In this document: piece by piece, positions 20,140-28,950 of the stretch
How positions within the stretch are numbered: the stretch's first letter is position 1
How the letters are laid out: every line of letters starts with the position of its first letter
Notes under the pieces: model-generated
Databases searched by the model: none
Seen by the model: only the letters and a program-made list of their open reading frames with translations
Told to the model about the DNA's origin: nothing
Position numbers and translations under genes: made by a program
Origin: Bradyrhizobium sp. WBAH42
GTDB taxonomy: Bacteria > Pseudomonadota > Alphaproteobacteria > Rhizobiales > Xanthobacteraceae
Length of the DNA: 64,000 nucleotides
Direction: 5' to 3'
Assembly: GCF_024585265.1 (NCBI RefSeq)
Contig: NZ_CP036533.1
Span: 8,069,001-8,133,000 of the forward strand

Positions 20140-21329
20140 ATGCTGCATAATGACCCGATCGCGGTGATATCACCAGAGGTGATCGCCTGGCGGCATCAGA
20201 TCCATGCCAATCCAGAACTTGGCTTCCAGGAGAATGAGACGGCGCGCTTCGTAGCTGATCAATTGCGAAGCTTTGGCCTTGAGGTGCATGAACGGATCGC
20301 CGGCACCGGCGTTGTTGGCGTGCTGAAGAACGGGAGTGGCAAGCGGGCCATCGGCCTGCGGGCCGAGCTGGACGCGCTGCCCATCGTCGAGCGAACCGGT
20401 CTCCCCTACGCCTCCAAACGTCAGGGTTTGATGCATGCCTGTGGACATGATGGCCACACGGCGATGCTACTTGGTTCCGCTAAGCTTCTGAGTGAGAATC
20501 CCAATTTTTTGATGGCACTGTCTACTTCGTCTTCCAACCTGCGGAAGAGAACGACGGCGGGAGCATGCGTATGATCGAGGATGGCGTCTTTGAAAGGTTC
20601 CCAGTCGAAGCCATGTATGCCGTACACAACTGGCCAGGCCAAAAATTCGGCACGATCGCCACTCGCGTCGGGCCCCAGATGGCGGCAGTCGACAATTTCG
20701 GTTTGGTTTTCTCGGGGTTCGGCGCCGATGCGGCCATGCCGCATTTGGGCGATGATCCTATTCTTGCGGCCGGGGCATTTATCAACGCGGTGCAACGCAT
20801 TGTCAGCCGTTCGGTCGACCCGCAAATGCCCCTCGTTGTCAGCCTTACCCAAGTCCACGGCGGGAATGTCGGCAACATCATTCCCAACGAGATGAGGCTC
20901 CAAGGGAAATGCCGCTTCTTCGACCCGACCCTTTCGGCGCATTGCGAGAAGTTGTTGGATCAGATTGCTCTAGGCATCGCCGCTTCGTACGGCGTCCATG
21001 GAAAGCTCGACTATAGGAGGGGCTATCCTCCCGTGGTGAACACGGCAGAGGCCGTAGCGCTAGCGACAGCGACCGCCGCTCGGGTCGTGGGTCAAGAAAA
21101 TACCTTAATTGATTTCAGCCCCAGCCTCGGCTGCGAGAATTTCGCTTTCATGATTAGGGCGGTCGGCGGCTCCTATGCGTGGATCGGCTCGGGCGAGGTT
21201 GGCCCCGGCGAAGGGCTTCATGGCGATCGATACGTCTTCAATGACGGCATCGTGCCGATCGTATTGCGGTACTGGACTGAACTTGTTGCTCGGGCGCTGC
21301 CTCGTACCCTAGATGAGGCCCTTTCATGA
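20140..21329 (+). pseudogene. M20 amidohydrolase (hippurate-hydrolase type), frameshifted
   Basis: The first frame (20140-20574) has the zinc motifs LDALPIVERTG and MHACGHDGHTAMLLG. The second frame (to 21329) continues RMIEDGVFERFPVEAMYAVH, NWPG and ends with a normal M20D C-terminus. The break falls in a run of six T at 20505-20510, where the paralogue predicts F-D-G-T-V-Y-F-V-F-Q-P-A-E-E. The run is two T too long or one too short. Repairing it restores a ~395-residue enzyme including the catalytic EE. M20D enzymes remove acyl groups from N-acyl amino acids. The stop overlaps the ATG of the next gene. The lesion could be a recent mutation, a slippage site or a sequencing error. Confidence 0.85.
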
Positions 21330-22456
21330 TGATCGATGCAGCAGGCAGAAAGATCATCAGCGAACGTCGCGGCGGTAGGATCATCGTCAATGGCGCCGAC
21401 ACGGTCATGCTCGGTTCCAATGACTATCTCGGTCTTTCCCTTGATGAGCGAGTCCTCGCTGCGACGAGCGAGGCGATTAAGCTTTATGGGACCGGGACTG
21501 GAGTCTATCCCGCTTTTGCGACGACGGTCCTTCATGAGGAGTTGCGCCAAACTCTCGCGTCCTTCCTCCAAGTGGAAGATGTTCTCCTATTTTCGTCAGG
21601 CGGCTGCGCCAACGCCGGCGTCCTGACCACGCTCGCCGAAGCGGGCGACGTCATTATCTCCGACCGATTGAACCACGCTAGTATTATCGATGGGTGCCGA
21701 CTCAGCCGCGCCGACGTGCTTCCCTACAAGAATCGAGACATTAACGACCTCGAGGTCGTGTTGCGGAAGACTACCAAGGCGCGCCGCCGGCTTATCGTCA
21801 CGGATGGCGTTTTCAGTATGGAAGGAGGCGCCGCTCCGCTGCAAGAGATCTATGCGCTCGCGTTGCGATACGATGCTCAACTGATGGTCGACGAGGCACA
21901 TGCGCTAGGTGTTGTCGGGCCGAATGGCCGGGGGACGGCGCCCTTCCGTGGCCTACCCAACGGTTCTATGGGGCTCGTGTTGACCGGTTCATTCTCAAAG
22001 GCGCTGGGCGGCGCCAGCGGAGGCTTCGTCGCCGGCTCGAACGATGTCGTTTCTCGGCTCAGGGCTCATAGCCGAAGCTTTATCTTCACCATGGGCATGA
22101 CGACAGCAAATGCTGCAGCAGCACTCGCCGCACTCAAAATCTGCCAATCTGATCCCGCGCTCCTAGATCGCCTGTCGGCCAACCTCGCTTATCTGCGGGC
22201 CAGCTTCCACTCTCATGACCTGCCGTTTCTGGACAGCGACAGCGCAATCACCGCTTTAATGATCGGGGGCGAGGATCGAGCTCGGCGGATTTCCTCTACA
22301 CTTAGTGGCAAAGGCGTCTATGCGCCGGCGATGACATATCCCGTAGTCGCGGAAGGTCGAGCTCGCCTTCGAATTCAGGTGAGCGCCGCCCATGCTGTAG
22401 CAGATCTTGATCACGCCGCCCTTCTGATTGCCGACCTGCTGAACGGTTCAGCCTAG
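21326..22456 (+). CDS. Alpha-oxoamine synthase (KBL/BioF family)
   Basis: A 376-residue type I PLP enzyme. It starts GADTVMLGSNDYLGLSLDER and has LFSSGGCANAGVLTTLAEAG, the PLP-contact DEAHALGVVGPNGRG and the Schiff-base lysine in GSFSKALGGASGGFVAG. The family condenses an amino acid with an acyl-CoA (8-amino-7-oxononanoate synthase) or runs the reverse reaction (2-amino-3-ketobutyrate CoA ligase, giving glycine plus acetyl-CoA). The sequence does not settle which. Its start overlaps the amidohydrolase stop (ATGATGA), so the two are translationally coupled. Context suggests catabolism of an acylated amino acid rather than biotin synthesis, as no other bio gene is near. Confidence 0.8.
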   Translation: MMIDAAGRKIISERRGGRIIVNGADTVMLGSNDYLGLSLDERVLAATSEAIKLYGTGTGVYPAFATTVLHEELRQTLASFLQVEDVLLFSSGGCANAGVLTTLAEAGDVIISDRLNHASIIDGCRLSRADVLPYKNRDINDLEVVLRKTTKARRRLIVTDGVFSMEGGAAPLQEIYALALRYDAQLMVDEAHALGVVGPNGRGTAPFRGLPNGSMGLVLTGSFSKALGGASGGFVAGSNDVVSRLRAHSRSFIFTMGMTTANAAAALAALKICQSDPALLDRLSANLAYLRASFHSHDLPFLDSDSAITALMIGGEDRARRISSTLSGKGVYAPAMTYPVVAEGRARLRIQVSAAHAVADLDHAALLIADLLNGSA

Positions 22457-22557
22457 CGTCTTGTTTAGTTCATTCAGCGCGGCGAAGTGCAAATGTCACA
22501 CAGACTCGACAAGTCGACGACAGAAGTGTCGATGCATGCTCTATGGCTGTCAATTGG

Positions 22558-23058
22558 CTACGAGCCCGCCCTCGGCGGATAGCGAAGGCCGTACGAAGTT
22601 GCGGCTTCCTTCATGCTGGTCACGTCCTGAACCGAACGGAGAGCAGCCTCGCGGGAAGCCAATACATCGTTGGAATCAGCGATTCCAACCTCCGCGATGA
22701 AACGTTCCAGTCCGGCTGGCGCATAGATCACCAAGACTTCGGCACTTTCAGCGCCTACAGGATCAAAGCTATAGGCAAGCCCAGGCTCGACATGCAGAAA
22801 ATCGCCGCGGCGCAATTGCTTCTTCTGTCCCGCTATCGTGAACTCCAACTCGCCACGGAGGATATAGAAGGCCTCCGCCTCAGCGCCATGAGCATGCTCG
22901 GAGGCACCCGCTCCCTTTTCAATGAGGGAATGAGACAATGTGTAGCGGCCGTTGGTTTCGGCCTCACCCGCGATTATTGATTGCCGCTGGCCACCGATCC
23001 AAAACGTCCGGCGTTGATGCGAGTTAACGAGAGTAAACGGCGGCGTGTGATCGCTCAT
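22558..23058 (-). CDS. Cupin-domain protein
   Basis: I place the start at the ATG at 23058 (MSDHTPPFTLVNSHQRRTFW), about 166 residues. The cupin motif 1 is GAGASEHAHGAEAEAFYILR-G and motif 2 GDFLHVEPGLAYSFDP. This gives a single-domain cupin with two His and a Glu for a metal ion, resembling quercetinase-like small cupins. Its substrate is unknown. It is transcribed divergently from the DUF3100 gene, and the 225-bp space between them holds two copies of the repeated operator-like motif. It converges with the alpha-oxoamine synthase. Confidence 0.8.
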   Translation of the reverse strand: MSDHTPPFTLVNSHQRRTFWIGGQRQSIIAGEAETNGRYTLSHSLIEKGAGASEHAHGAEAEAFYILRGELEFTIAGQKKQLRRGDFLHVEPGLAYSFDPVGAESAEVLVIYAPAGLERFIAEVGIADSNDVLASREAALRSVQDVTSMKEAATSYGLRYPPRAGS

Positions 23059-23115
23059 TGTTGAAAATCCTAGTGTTCCTTGCAGCCTCCCGGAGGCTTG
23101 CAGCGTTATTACCGA

Positions 23116-23205
23116 GCCGTCTTGGATGATTGGGACCAGCACGGCAAATCGCCATCTGCAACTTTGTGCCGGACGTCAAAAAAGGCCCGTTCGATCCAAG
23201 ACGGT
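23116..23205. promoter_or_regulatory. Operator-like motif, two facing copies (A and D)
   Basis: Copy A (23116-23140, plus) is GCCGTCTTGGATGATTGGGA followed by CCAGC. Copy D (23184-23205, minus) reads ACCGTCTTGGATCGAACGGG then CC on the complement. They face each other across about 43 bp in the divergent cupin/DUF3100 promoter region. Copies B (24732) and C (25551) share the core GTCTTGGAT. This is probably the binding site of a regulator in this module, the AraC protein at 24890 being the best candidate. Confidence 0.6.
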
Positions 23206-23283
23206 GCGATCCACTTCTCTAGTTATTTCCCGACTGTGGTGATTGGCCTGGAGGCAATCACTCACCAACTACAGGAGGGAGTG

Positions 23284-24639
23284 ATGGAGATGAAGCTCGC
23301 GGCTTTGCCGCGTGTTGCGCAATCGCTGGATCTGGTCAAGCTCTTAGTGTTTGCAGCAATTTGCGTCGCGATGGCTGAATTGGCGGGGCCGGTGACGATT
23401 CCGCTCGGCGGCGCGTACCGGATTACATTGTTGCCGTTCCTGTGGGCGATGCTGATCGGAGTGGTCTGGGGCATCGCATCGCCGCGACTTCCGGGTGCCC
23501 TGAGATTAGATATGAATTTGCAGCGGCTTGCGAGCCTCGGGCTTCAGCTTGCTCTATTGCTATTCATTGCGAAGCTCGGTTTGCTAGTCGGTGGCTCATT
23601 GCCGAGAATCCTTGATGCAGGATGGGCGCTGATGTTCCAGGAGTTTGGCCATTTCTTCGGTACGGCAATGGTCGGGCTGCCGATCGCGCTGCTGCTTGGT
23701 ATCAAACGCGAAGCGATTGGTGCAACGTTTTCGGTCGGGCGCGAGCCGAGCTTAGCCATTATCGGCGAACGTTACGGGATGGACAGCCCCGAAGGCCGCG
23801 GAGTGCTGGCCGAGTATATCACAGGCACTGTATTTGGAACGATCTTCATCTCTCTATTTGCCTCGCTCGTAACTAGCTTAGGCATCTTTCACCCTCGCGC
23901 TCTGGCAATGGGCGCCGGTATGGGGTCGGGTAGCTTGATGGCAGCAGCAGCAAGCGCAATCTCGGCTCAGCAGAGTCCCGAAATAGCCAAGGAAGTGGCT
24001 GCCTTCGCGGCAGCCAGCAATCTAATCACGACCACGATCGGGACCTATTTCACACTCTTCCTTTCCCTTCCTTTCACGGTTTGGGCCTATGCGGTCTTGG
24101 AGCCGATCTTCCGGCGCGGCGCTTGCAAGCCAGTAGTGGAAACCTATTCGGATGGGCTCTCGGACGCTGTCGGTCGTTTGCAGGACGAACAAAAGCTTTC
24201 GAATGCTCAAATAGTGCTGGTTTGGGTCGGAGTTGGCTTGATCGCCCTTGCAGCGAACTACCTCGCTTTCAGGACATTGCCCGACTATTCCACCGTGGCA
24301 GGTCTTGCGGTTATTCTCAGCTGTGTCGCAGTCGGATACGTAATGTACAGGGCCGCGGGGGGAGTGTTCCCTGCCGTACTCTCGGTGTCTCTCCTAGCAA
24401 TGGTATTGACGTTTCCGACGACGCCTTACGCCGCCGACGTCGCCGCTGTCACCAATCGCATCAATTTTCTGGCACTGGCGACACCCGTTATCGCGCTCGC
24501 CGGCCTGTCGATTTCAAAGGATCTTCCAGCATTCCGCAAGCTCGGCTGGCGTATCGTGGTCGTCTCGCTGGCGGCGAACGCTGGCACGTTTGTTGGCGGC
24601 GCCTTCGTCGCGCAGATCTTCATGGGAGGCCACCCCTAG
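23284..24639 (+). CDS. DUF3100 family membrane protein (putative transporter)
   Basis: The ATG at 23284 is preceded by a strong AGGAGG five bases upstream, so I prefer it to the in-frame extension from 23080, which would run through the operator motifs. The protein is about 451 residues and almost wholly hydrophobic, with ten or more predicted membrane segments (for example FLWAMLIGVVWGIAS, LGLQLALLLFIAKLGLLVGG). The central GMGSGSLMAAAASAISAQQS is typical of DUF3100. The family is uncharacterised. Its repeated association with M20 amidohydrolases suggests uptake or export of an acylated amino acid or its product. It is flanked by the cupin, AraC and M20 genes, with which it shares the operator motif. 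Confidence 0.85.
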   Translation: MEMKLAALPRVAQSLDLVKLLVFAAICVAMAELAGPVTIPLGGAYRITLLPFLWAMLIGVVWGIASPRLPGALRLDMNLQRLASLGLQLALLLFIAKLGLLVGGSLPRILDAGWALMFQEFGHFFGTAMVGLPIALLLGIKREAIGATFSVGREPSLAIIGERYGMDSPEGRGVLAEYITGTVFGTIFISLFASLVTSLGIFHPRALAMGAGMGSGSLMAAAASAISAQQSPEIAKEVAAFAAASNLITTTIGTYFTLFLSLPFTVWAYAVLEPIFRRGACKPVVETYSDGLSDAVGRLQDEQKLSNAQIVLVWVGVGLIALAANYLAFRTLPDYSTVAGLAVILSCVAVGYVMYRAAGGVFPAVLSVSLLAMVLTFPTTPYAADVAAVTNRINFLALATPVIALAGLSISKDLPAFRKLGWRIVVVSLAANAGTFVGGAFVAQIFMGGHP

Positions 24640-24731
24640 AAAGGTTGCCTCACGCTAACATTGTCCCTCGTTGCAAGCGGCGGGAAGGCGCGACAACCAA
24701 CGAGGTACTTTCGTGTTCGACGACGATTCAC

Positions 24732-24756
24732 GCTGTCTTGGATGAATGGGACCAAC
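24732..24756 (+). promoter_or_regulatory. Operator-like motif, copy B
   Basis: GCTGTCTTGGATGAATGGGA followed by CCAAC matches copy A at 22 of 25 positions. It lies about 135 bp before the preferred start of the second AraC gene, which fits autoregulation. A 14-bp palindrome ATTTGGATCCAAAT at 24863-24876, containing facing TTGGAT half-sites, is just upstream of that start. Confidence 0.6.
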
Positions 24757-24889
24757 TTGTTGGTACCGTTCCGGAGCGAGCATCGAGGCTCGCGTAGTTA
24801 GTCTCTTGGACTCTTGTGGCGGTATGCTAAAATTCTTGACTGGGGAGTTCCTACGACAATCGATTTGGATCCAAATTCGGAGCACGACC

Positions 24890-25546
24890 GTGGTAGCGCC
24901 CAAGTCCGCATCAGAACCGCGAACGACGCTGTCCGTACTGCCGTCGAAAGTCGGTCGCATTGAATTTATCAAAGGAGGTCAGCATTGCTGGCGATTTCGG
25001 CCGCATTTCCATGCCGGCGACGAGATCGTGCATCTCCTAGCAGGACGAGCGCGGCTGTATCTGCGAGACAAATTCTATGAAGTGTCAGCTGGCGACACCG
25101 TTGTGGTTCCGGCCGGATTTGTTCATCGATTTGCGCCAGTCGATGAGGAGGGCTGGTCGTTCATATCGGAATTTGCAGTGCAATCACCTTCACCAAGGTT
25201 AGGCTATCTCCCAGACGACCGCTCCTCGCTTGCAGCGCAAGCTGCGTCGATTCTCGCGCGTCGAAAAACGCTCCAATCCGATCTAGATGAGATTGCGGCC
25301 GCTTGCTCCATCTCGCCACGCTATTTGTCGCGGCGGTTCCGCAAGGAGGTCGGTACGAGCGTCCACAATTTTCATTCTCTCTTGGCAATCCATCGTGCCA
25401 AAACGCTGCTGCGGGGCCAAGCGTCGCTAGTAGAAGCCGCATTAGACGCCGGATTTTACGATCAAGCGCACCTGACACGCGAATTCGTGCGCACATTTGG
25501 TATGACTCCTGGCACCTTTCGGTCTGCTTGGCGCGCTGCAGCTTAG
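24890..25546 (+). CDS. AraC-family regulator with N-terminal cupin
   Basis: I favour the GTG at 24890, which has GGAG seven bases upstream; in-frame ATGs at 24746 and 24824 lack a good site and the first lies inside the operator motif. The cupin half shows FRPHFHAGDEIVHLLAGRAR and GDTVVVPAGFVHRFAPVDEE. The C-terminal HTH pair is LDEIAAACSISPRYLSRRFR and LVEAALDAGFYDQAHLTREF, ending with the AraC signature FGMTPGTFRSAWR. About 218 residues. The gene stands between DUF3100 and the intact M20 gene, and the shared motif lies before each operon, so it is probably their activator. Confidence 0.82.
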   Translation: MVAPKSASEPRTTLSVLPSKVGRIEFIKGGQHCWRFRPHFHAGDEIVHLLAGRARLYLRDKFYEVSAGDTVVVPAGFVHRFAPVDEEGWSFISEFAVQSPSPRLGYLPDDRSSLAAQAASILARRKTLQSDLDEIAAACSISPRYLSRRFRKEVGTSVHNFHSLLAIHRAKTLLRGQASLVEAALDAGFYDQAHLTREFVRTFGMTPGTFRSAWRAAA

Positions 25547-25550
25547 CGTA

Positions 25551-25569
25551 GGTCTCATCCATCCAAGAC
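25551..25569 (-). promoter_or_regulatory. Operator-like motif, copy C
   Basis: On the minus strand it reads GTCTTGGATGGATGAGACC, matching copy B at 17 of 19 positions. It lies 96 bp before the ATG of the second M20 amidohydrolase and immediately after the AraC stop codon. Confidence 0.6.
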
Positions 25570-25664
25570 TTATTTGTCTTCTGCCTCCACCCTCGTGCGA
25601 TGGTTGTTGAGCTTGTCTCAATTCTCGCTCGCTGTGTGACAGGACAGACGGACAAAAGAAAGTC

Positions 25665-26834
25665 ATGAATTTTCACGTATCAGAAGAGACGGTTCAACGT
25701 ATGCGCGAATGGCGACATGCGCTTCATCAGATGCCGGAGATTGCTTATCGCGAGACGAAGACAGCAGACTTTGTTGCTGCATGCCTTAACAAGTTTGGCT
25801 TGCGGGTCGAGCGAGGCCTCGCGGGCACCGGCGTCGTTGGAGTGTTGGAAGGTAGCATCCAATCCGATCAAGCGATCGGCCTTCGTGCTGAGCTCGACGC
25901 GTTGCCCATTACGGAGACCTCGAACATCAAGTATGCATCGAAGCACCAAGGCATGATGCACGCCTGCGGCCACGATGGCCATATGGCAATGCTGCTAGGC
26001 GCGGCAAAACATCTGGCGCAGAACCGTGAATTCGCGGGAAAGGTCGTGTTTGTGTTTCAGCCAGCAGAGGAGAACGAGGGCGGCGGTCGCCGAATGGTCG
26101 AAGAAGGACTTTTCGAACGATTCCCTGTCCAATCAATCTATGCACTACACAATTGGCCCGGTTTGGATCAGGGACGCATTGCAGTGCAGCCAGGACCGAT
26201 GATGGCTCGCTTCGATACATTCGACTTTTTGGTGAGGGGGCAAGGGGGGCATGCGGCGCTCCCCCACTATTTGAGAGATCCAGCCGTAGTTACGGGGAAA
26301 CTCATTTCGGCTATTCAGACTGTGGTTGCGCGAAATATCGATCCCTTCGAGCAGGGAGTCGCGTCCATTACGTTTGTTAAGGGTGGCGAGGTTCACAATG
26401 TTGTCCCGGACGAGATCAAGATCGGTGGGACCGTTCGAACTTTCAAGGATGAAGTTCAAGATCGTATCGAAAGTCGATTGCAGGCAATCGCGTCGGGTCT
26501 CGGCCAAGCGTTCGATGTAAGTATCGCTTTGAACTATATGCGCCGGATGCCGAGTACGGTGAACTCACACCGCGAGGCCTTGGTTGCGCAACGAGCGGCA
26601 CGCAATGTACTCGGGTCTGACGCGGTGGACACGGATTTTCGGCCGTCGATGGGTGCGGAAGATTTCTCCGTTATGCTGCAACATCGGCCGGGGGCCTACG
26701 CCTGGATCGGTGCAGGCCCTTTGCTGACAGGCTCTGGCCTCCATCAGTCGGCTTTCGACTTCAATGACCAAATCCTCGGCATCGGCGCAGCATATTACGT
26801 GGCAGTAATCAAGGAAGAACTAGCTGCACATTGA
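25665..26834 (+). CDS. M20D amidohydrolase (N-acyl amino acid hydrolase type)
   Basis: An intact 389-residue enzyme. It has QMPEIAYRETKTADFVAACL near the N-terminus, LRAELDALPITETSN, MHACGHDGHMAMLLGAAKHL (zinc His/Asp), VFQPAEENEGGGRRMVEEGL (catalytic Glu pair), an inserted dimerisation domain and a normal C-terminal end (PSMGAEDFSVMLQHRPGAYA, then W and a zinc His region). The family hydrolyses hippurate, indole-3-acetyl amino acids or other N-acyl amino acids. The specific substrate is not evident. It is similar throughout to the broken copy at 20140 but under a different promoter. Operator motif C lies upstream. Confidence 0.88.
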   Translation: MNFHVSEETVQRMREWRHALHQMPEIAYRETKTADFVAACLNKFGLRVERGLAGTGVVGVLEGSIQSDQAIGLRAELDALPITETSNIKYASKHQGMMHACGHDGHMAMLLGAAKHLAQNREFAGKVVFVFQPAEENEGGGRRMVEEGLFERFPVQSIYALHNWPGLDQGRIAVQPGPMMARFDTFDFLVRGQGGHAALPHYLRDPAVVTGKLISAIQTVVARNIDPFEQGVASITFVKGGEVHNVVPDEIKIGGTVRTFKDEVQDRIESRLQAIASGLGQAFDVSIALNYMRRMPSTVNSHREALVAQRAARNVLGSDAVDTDFRPSMGAEDFSVMLQHRPGAYAWIGAGPLLTGSGLHQSAFDFNDQILGIGAAYYVAVIKEELAAH

Positions 26835-27284
26835 ACACCACATCCATTGGGGCGTGTACTCGTAAAAGACGCGGATGTCTAAATTCGCCCAATATGGAAG
26901 CCTCAGAACTCATAAGAACAGGCCGGAAAAGTGCGCCACATCGACGTTTAGAGCGTTCCTCCGGCCGATCCGCATCCTTCTCGCAGCCCACCAGAGGAGT
27001 GAGCTATGTTGTGGAAGTGGACGCCGAGTTGGTACATCTGCGCCATCGAGCACCGTACCATCCAAGCGGGGCTTCAGCTCGTTGTGGGAAAACGCGTGTT
27101 CGCTGCTGTCTTTAAGGCTGTCGGCCGCCACGTGCCCATGGGGTCACAAGCCGACGTTGTGCTCGATGGCAAGGCCACAAACGCCGTCCGGCAAACGTCT
27201 AAGGCATTGCATCGCTCCTGTTTCGAATTAGGAGCAGGTCTGGGCGACGGAAAGGACGAAGCGCCATTGCTGGCCTCAGCGGAA
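26835..27284. other. No recognisable gene
   Basis: Only overlapping short frames are found. The plus frame that enters the histidine-kinase remnant is open from 27006, but its first 90 codons do not resemble any domain. Confidence 0.35.
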
Positions 27285-27506
27285 TTTGTGAGTACCTATG
27301 GTGCAATCGTGAACGCGCTCACAGCGACGATCATCAATGCAGAGGCCGGCTTAACCTGGCTGAGCGCTCAACGGCCAGATCTGGAGGAAGTCCGGCGAAC
27401 CCTCAATATGATCGCTGAGGACAGTAAGCGAGCAGGAGAAATCGTCGTTCGACTTCAGGCGCCCATGAAAAGGGCCCTACGGAACCATGGCCCTCTTGAT
27501 CGTTGA
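27285..27506 (+). pseudogene. Sensor histidine kinase, HisKA fragment
   Basis: The translation NALTATIINAEAGLTWLSAQ followed by RPDLEEVRRTLNMIAEDSKR and AGEIVVRLQAPMKRA follows the dimerisation/phosphoacceptor helices of FixL-like rhizobial sensor kinases (consensus HEVNQPLAAIVTNGEACLRW). The His-bearing start of the helix is replaced, and no ATPase domain follows. It is a small relic. Confidence 0.65.
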
Positions 27507-28276
27507 GCCGATACTTCCCGGAGGTGGCCGGTGCAGTGTCGTCGGCTTGCCAAGCACAGACGTCCGGCGATGTCCGCTTTCGTCTGTCACGGGCTAATAA
27601 AATATAGAATGGACGTCGATCCGCTGTGTTTCCGAGTTGTGAGTGTGTGTGTACACGCCTTAATCAAGAGCAGACCAAGGCTGGTACATAAGTTCTTAAT
27701 TCCACGAAGCGCGTGCGCCGACAAAGGCGCGAGCCCTCCGTCAAAGTTTCTTATGCGGCCAAGGGATTGCCCTGTCGCTCACGTTAAGAAATGGGGATGG
27801 GCACCATTGCTTGCCTTCCAATCGTCCGCCAAATGATCCGGCCCGACCGTGGTTTCCATCAGGCGCACGAGAGTACGATTGGGTCCGCTAAATCTGTCGA
27901 AGCTGCGTCTTTCTTGCCGTTGATGCGAAGGCGTCAGCATGCGTCAGATCGATCCCGCTGCGTTCTTGTACCGCGGTGCTGCAGCCGGCATGCTTCTCTC
28001 TGTCAGTTCGTTCACGACGCACGTCCAACCCAACCTCGAATGGGCTGATCAGGCCCGAGGGCCGGCAAGAGGCCTCGATCGCCTTCCCGCAACGGCTGCG
28101 CCTACTTTTTTCCCTGCCGCGAAGAGGCGGCATTCCTCGCGGAAGGCAAAAAAGCAGGCTTTTCGCCGTTCTCCGCTGCGCTGCGGGCTGAAGGCTGCGG
28201 GCTGATCGCTCCCCGGGCCAAGAATCGCCATCGAGGCTGCGATGGACGCGGCCCGAGCAACAGACGGAGACCCACC
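27507..28276. other. No recognisable gene
   Basis: About 770 bp upstream of the DUF736 remnant. The last 200 bases are GC-rich with several short hairpins (for example GAAGAGGCGGCATTCCTCGC) and may be the leader of DUF736. This leader is not the one found at 14650 and 28680. Confidence 0.4.
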
Positions 28277-28586
28277 ATGGCTATCATTGGCACCTTCACC
28301 GCGTCGGAGAACGGCTACACCGGCTCGATCAAGACCCTGACCCTGAACATCAAGGCAAGGTTCGCGGCATCCGAGAAGGATCACGACAAGGCGCCTGACT
28401 TCCGCACTCTTCGCCGGCACGACCGAGTTCGGCGCAGCCTGGAAGAAGACCGCCCGCGAGAGCGATCGCGAATACCTCTCGGTCAAGCTCGACGATCCGA
28501 GCTTCCCGGCCCCGATCTACGCCTCGCTAGTCAAGGTCGAAGGTGACGAGGGCTTCACCCTGATCTGGTCGCGCCGCAGCGATTGA
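28277..28586 (+). pseudogene. DUF736 protein, frameshifted
   Basis: The ATG at 28277 opens [20 protein letters not shown] and [20 protein letters not shown], the start of the ~103-residue DUF736 proteins carried by rhizobial plasmids and ICEs. An extra base near 28405 shifts the frame. In the next frame the rest is perfect ([48 protein letters not shown]) to the TGA at 28584-28586. A strong terminator follows. Function of the family is unknown. Confidence 0.88.
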
Positions 28587-28599
28587 TCCCATGCGATTA

Positions 28600-28640
28600 A
28601 CGGCCCCGCCTCCTCGGAGGCGGGGCCGTTTTCGTTTCTT
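28600..28640 (+). terminator. Rho-independent terminator
   Basis: A perfect 12-13-bp GC stem (CGGCCCCGCCTCC / AGGCGGGGCCG with a TCGG loop) is followed by TTTTCGTTTCTT. It ends the DUF736 transcript and insulates the following leader. Confidence 0.9.
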
Positions 28641-28679
28641 GCGCCGCTTCGAAGGAACGGAAGAGATTTTTTCTTTTGA

Positions 28680-28950
28680 TGAGATTGCTAAGGGCTCCGC
28701 CCTCGCGCACGCAAGGGCGAAGCACGGCTCGCCGTGCCGGCCGGGGCGGTATCCCCGGTCTTCCGCGCAAAGGATTTTCATGATGACGTCGTCGTCAGGC
28801 GCGTGCAGACGCGCGCTGTTAGCGCGCCCGTGCCAGGCGGGTGACCCCCCTCCGCCCCGGCGGCCCTTGCCCTTGCTACCCCAGGTCTCGCCGACGGGCA
28901 GGGTTGCAGCGCAGCGCTCCGCTTCAACCTCAGCCCATAAGAATAGGAAA
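28680..28950 (+). ncRNA. Structured 5' leader, copy B (before DUF932 gene)
   Basis: Second copy of the leader described at 14650. Hairpins are AGGGC/GCCCT (28691-28703), GCACGGC/GCCGTGC (28722-28737) and GCGCGCT/AGCGCGC (28811-28827). Unpaired blocks (CCCCGGTCTTCCGCGC, CGTGCAGAC, TTGCTACCCC, GACGGGCAGGG) match copy A almost exactly, while stems 2 and 3 differ in sequence yet pair fully. It ends at the ATG of the DUF932 gene. Confidence 0.7.

Noticed and set aside
23080..23283. In-frame N-terminal extension of the DUF3100 protein.
   Set aside because: The extension is hydrophilic, translates the operator motifs and has no ribosome binding site, while the ATG at 23284 has AGGAGG in the right place.
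27791..28205. Several overlapping 70-90-codon frames before DUF736.
   Set aside because: They overlap in different frames, lack ribosome binding sites and have no recognisable sequence; more likely a GC-rich untranslated leader.
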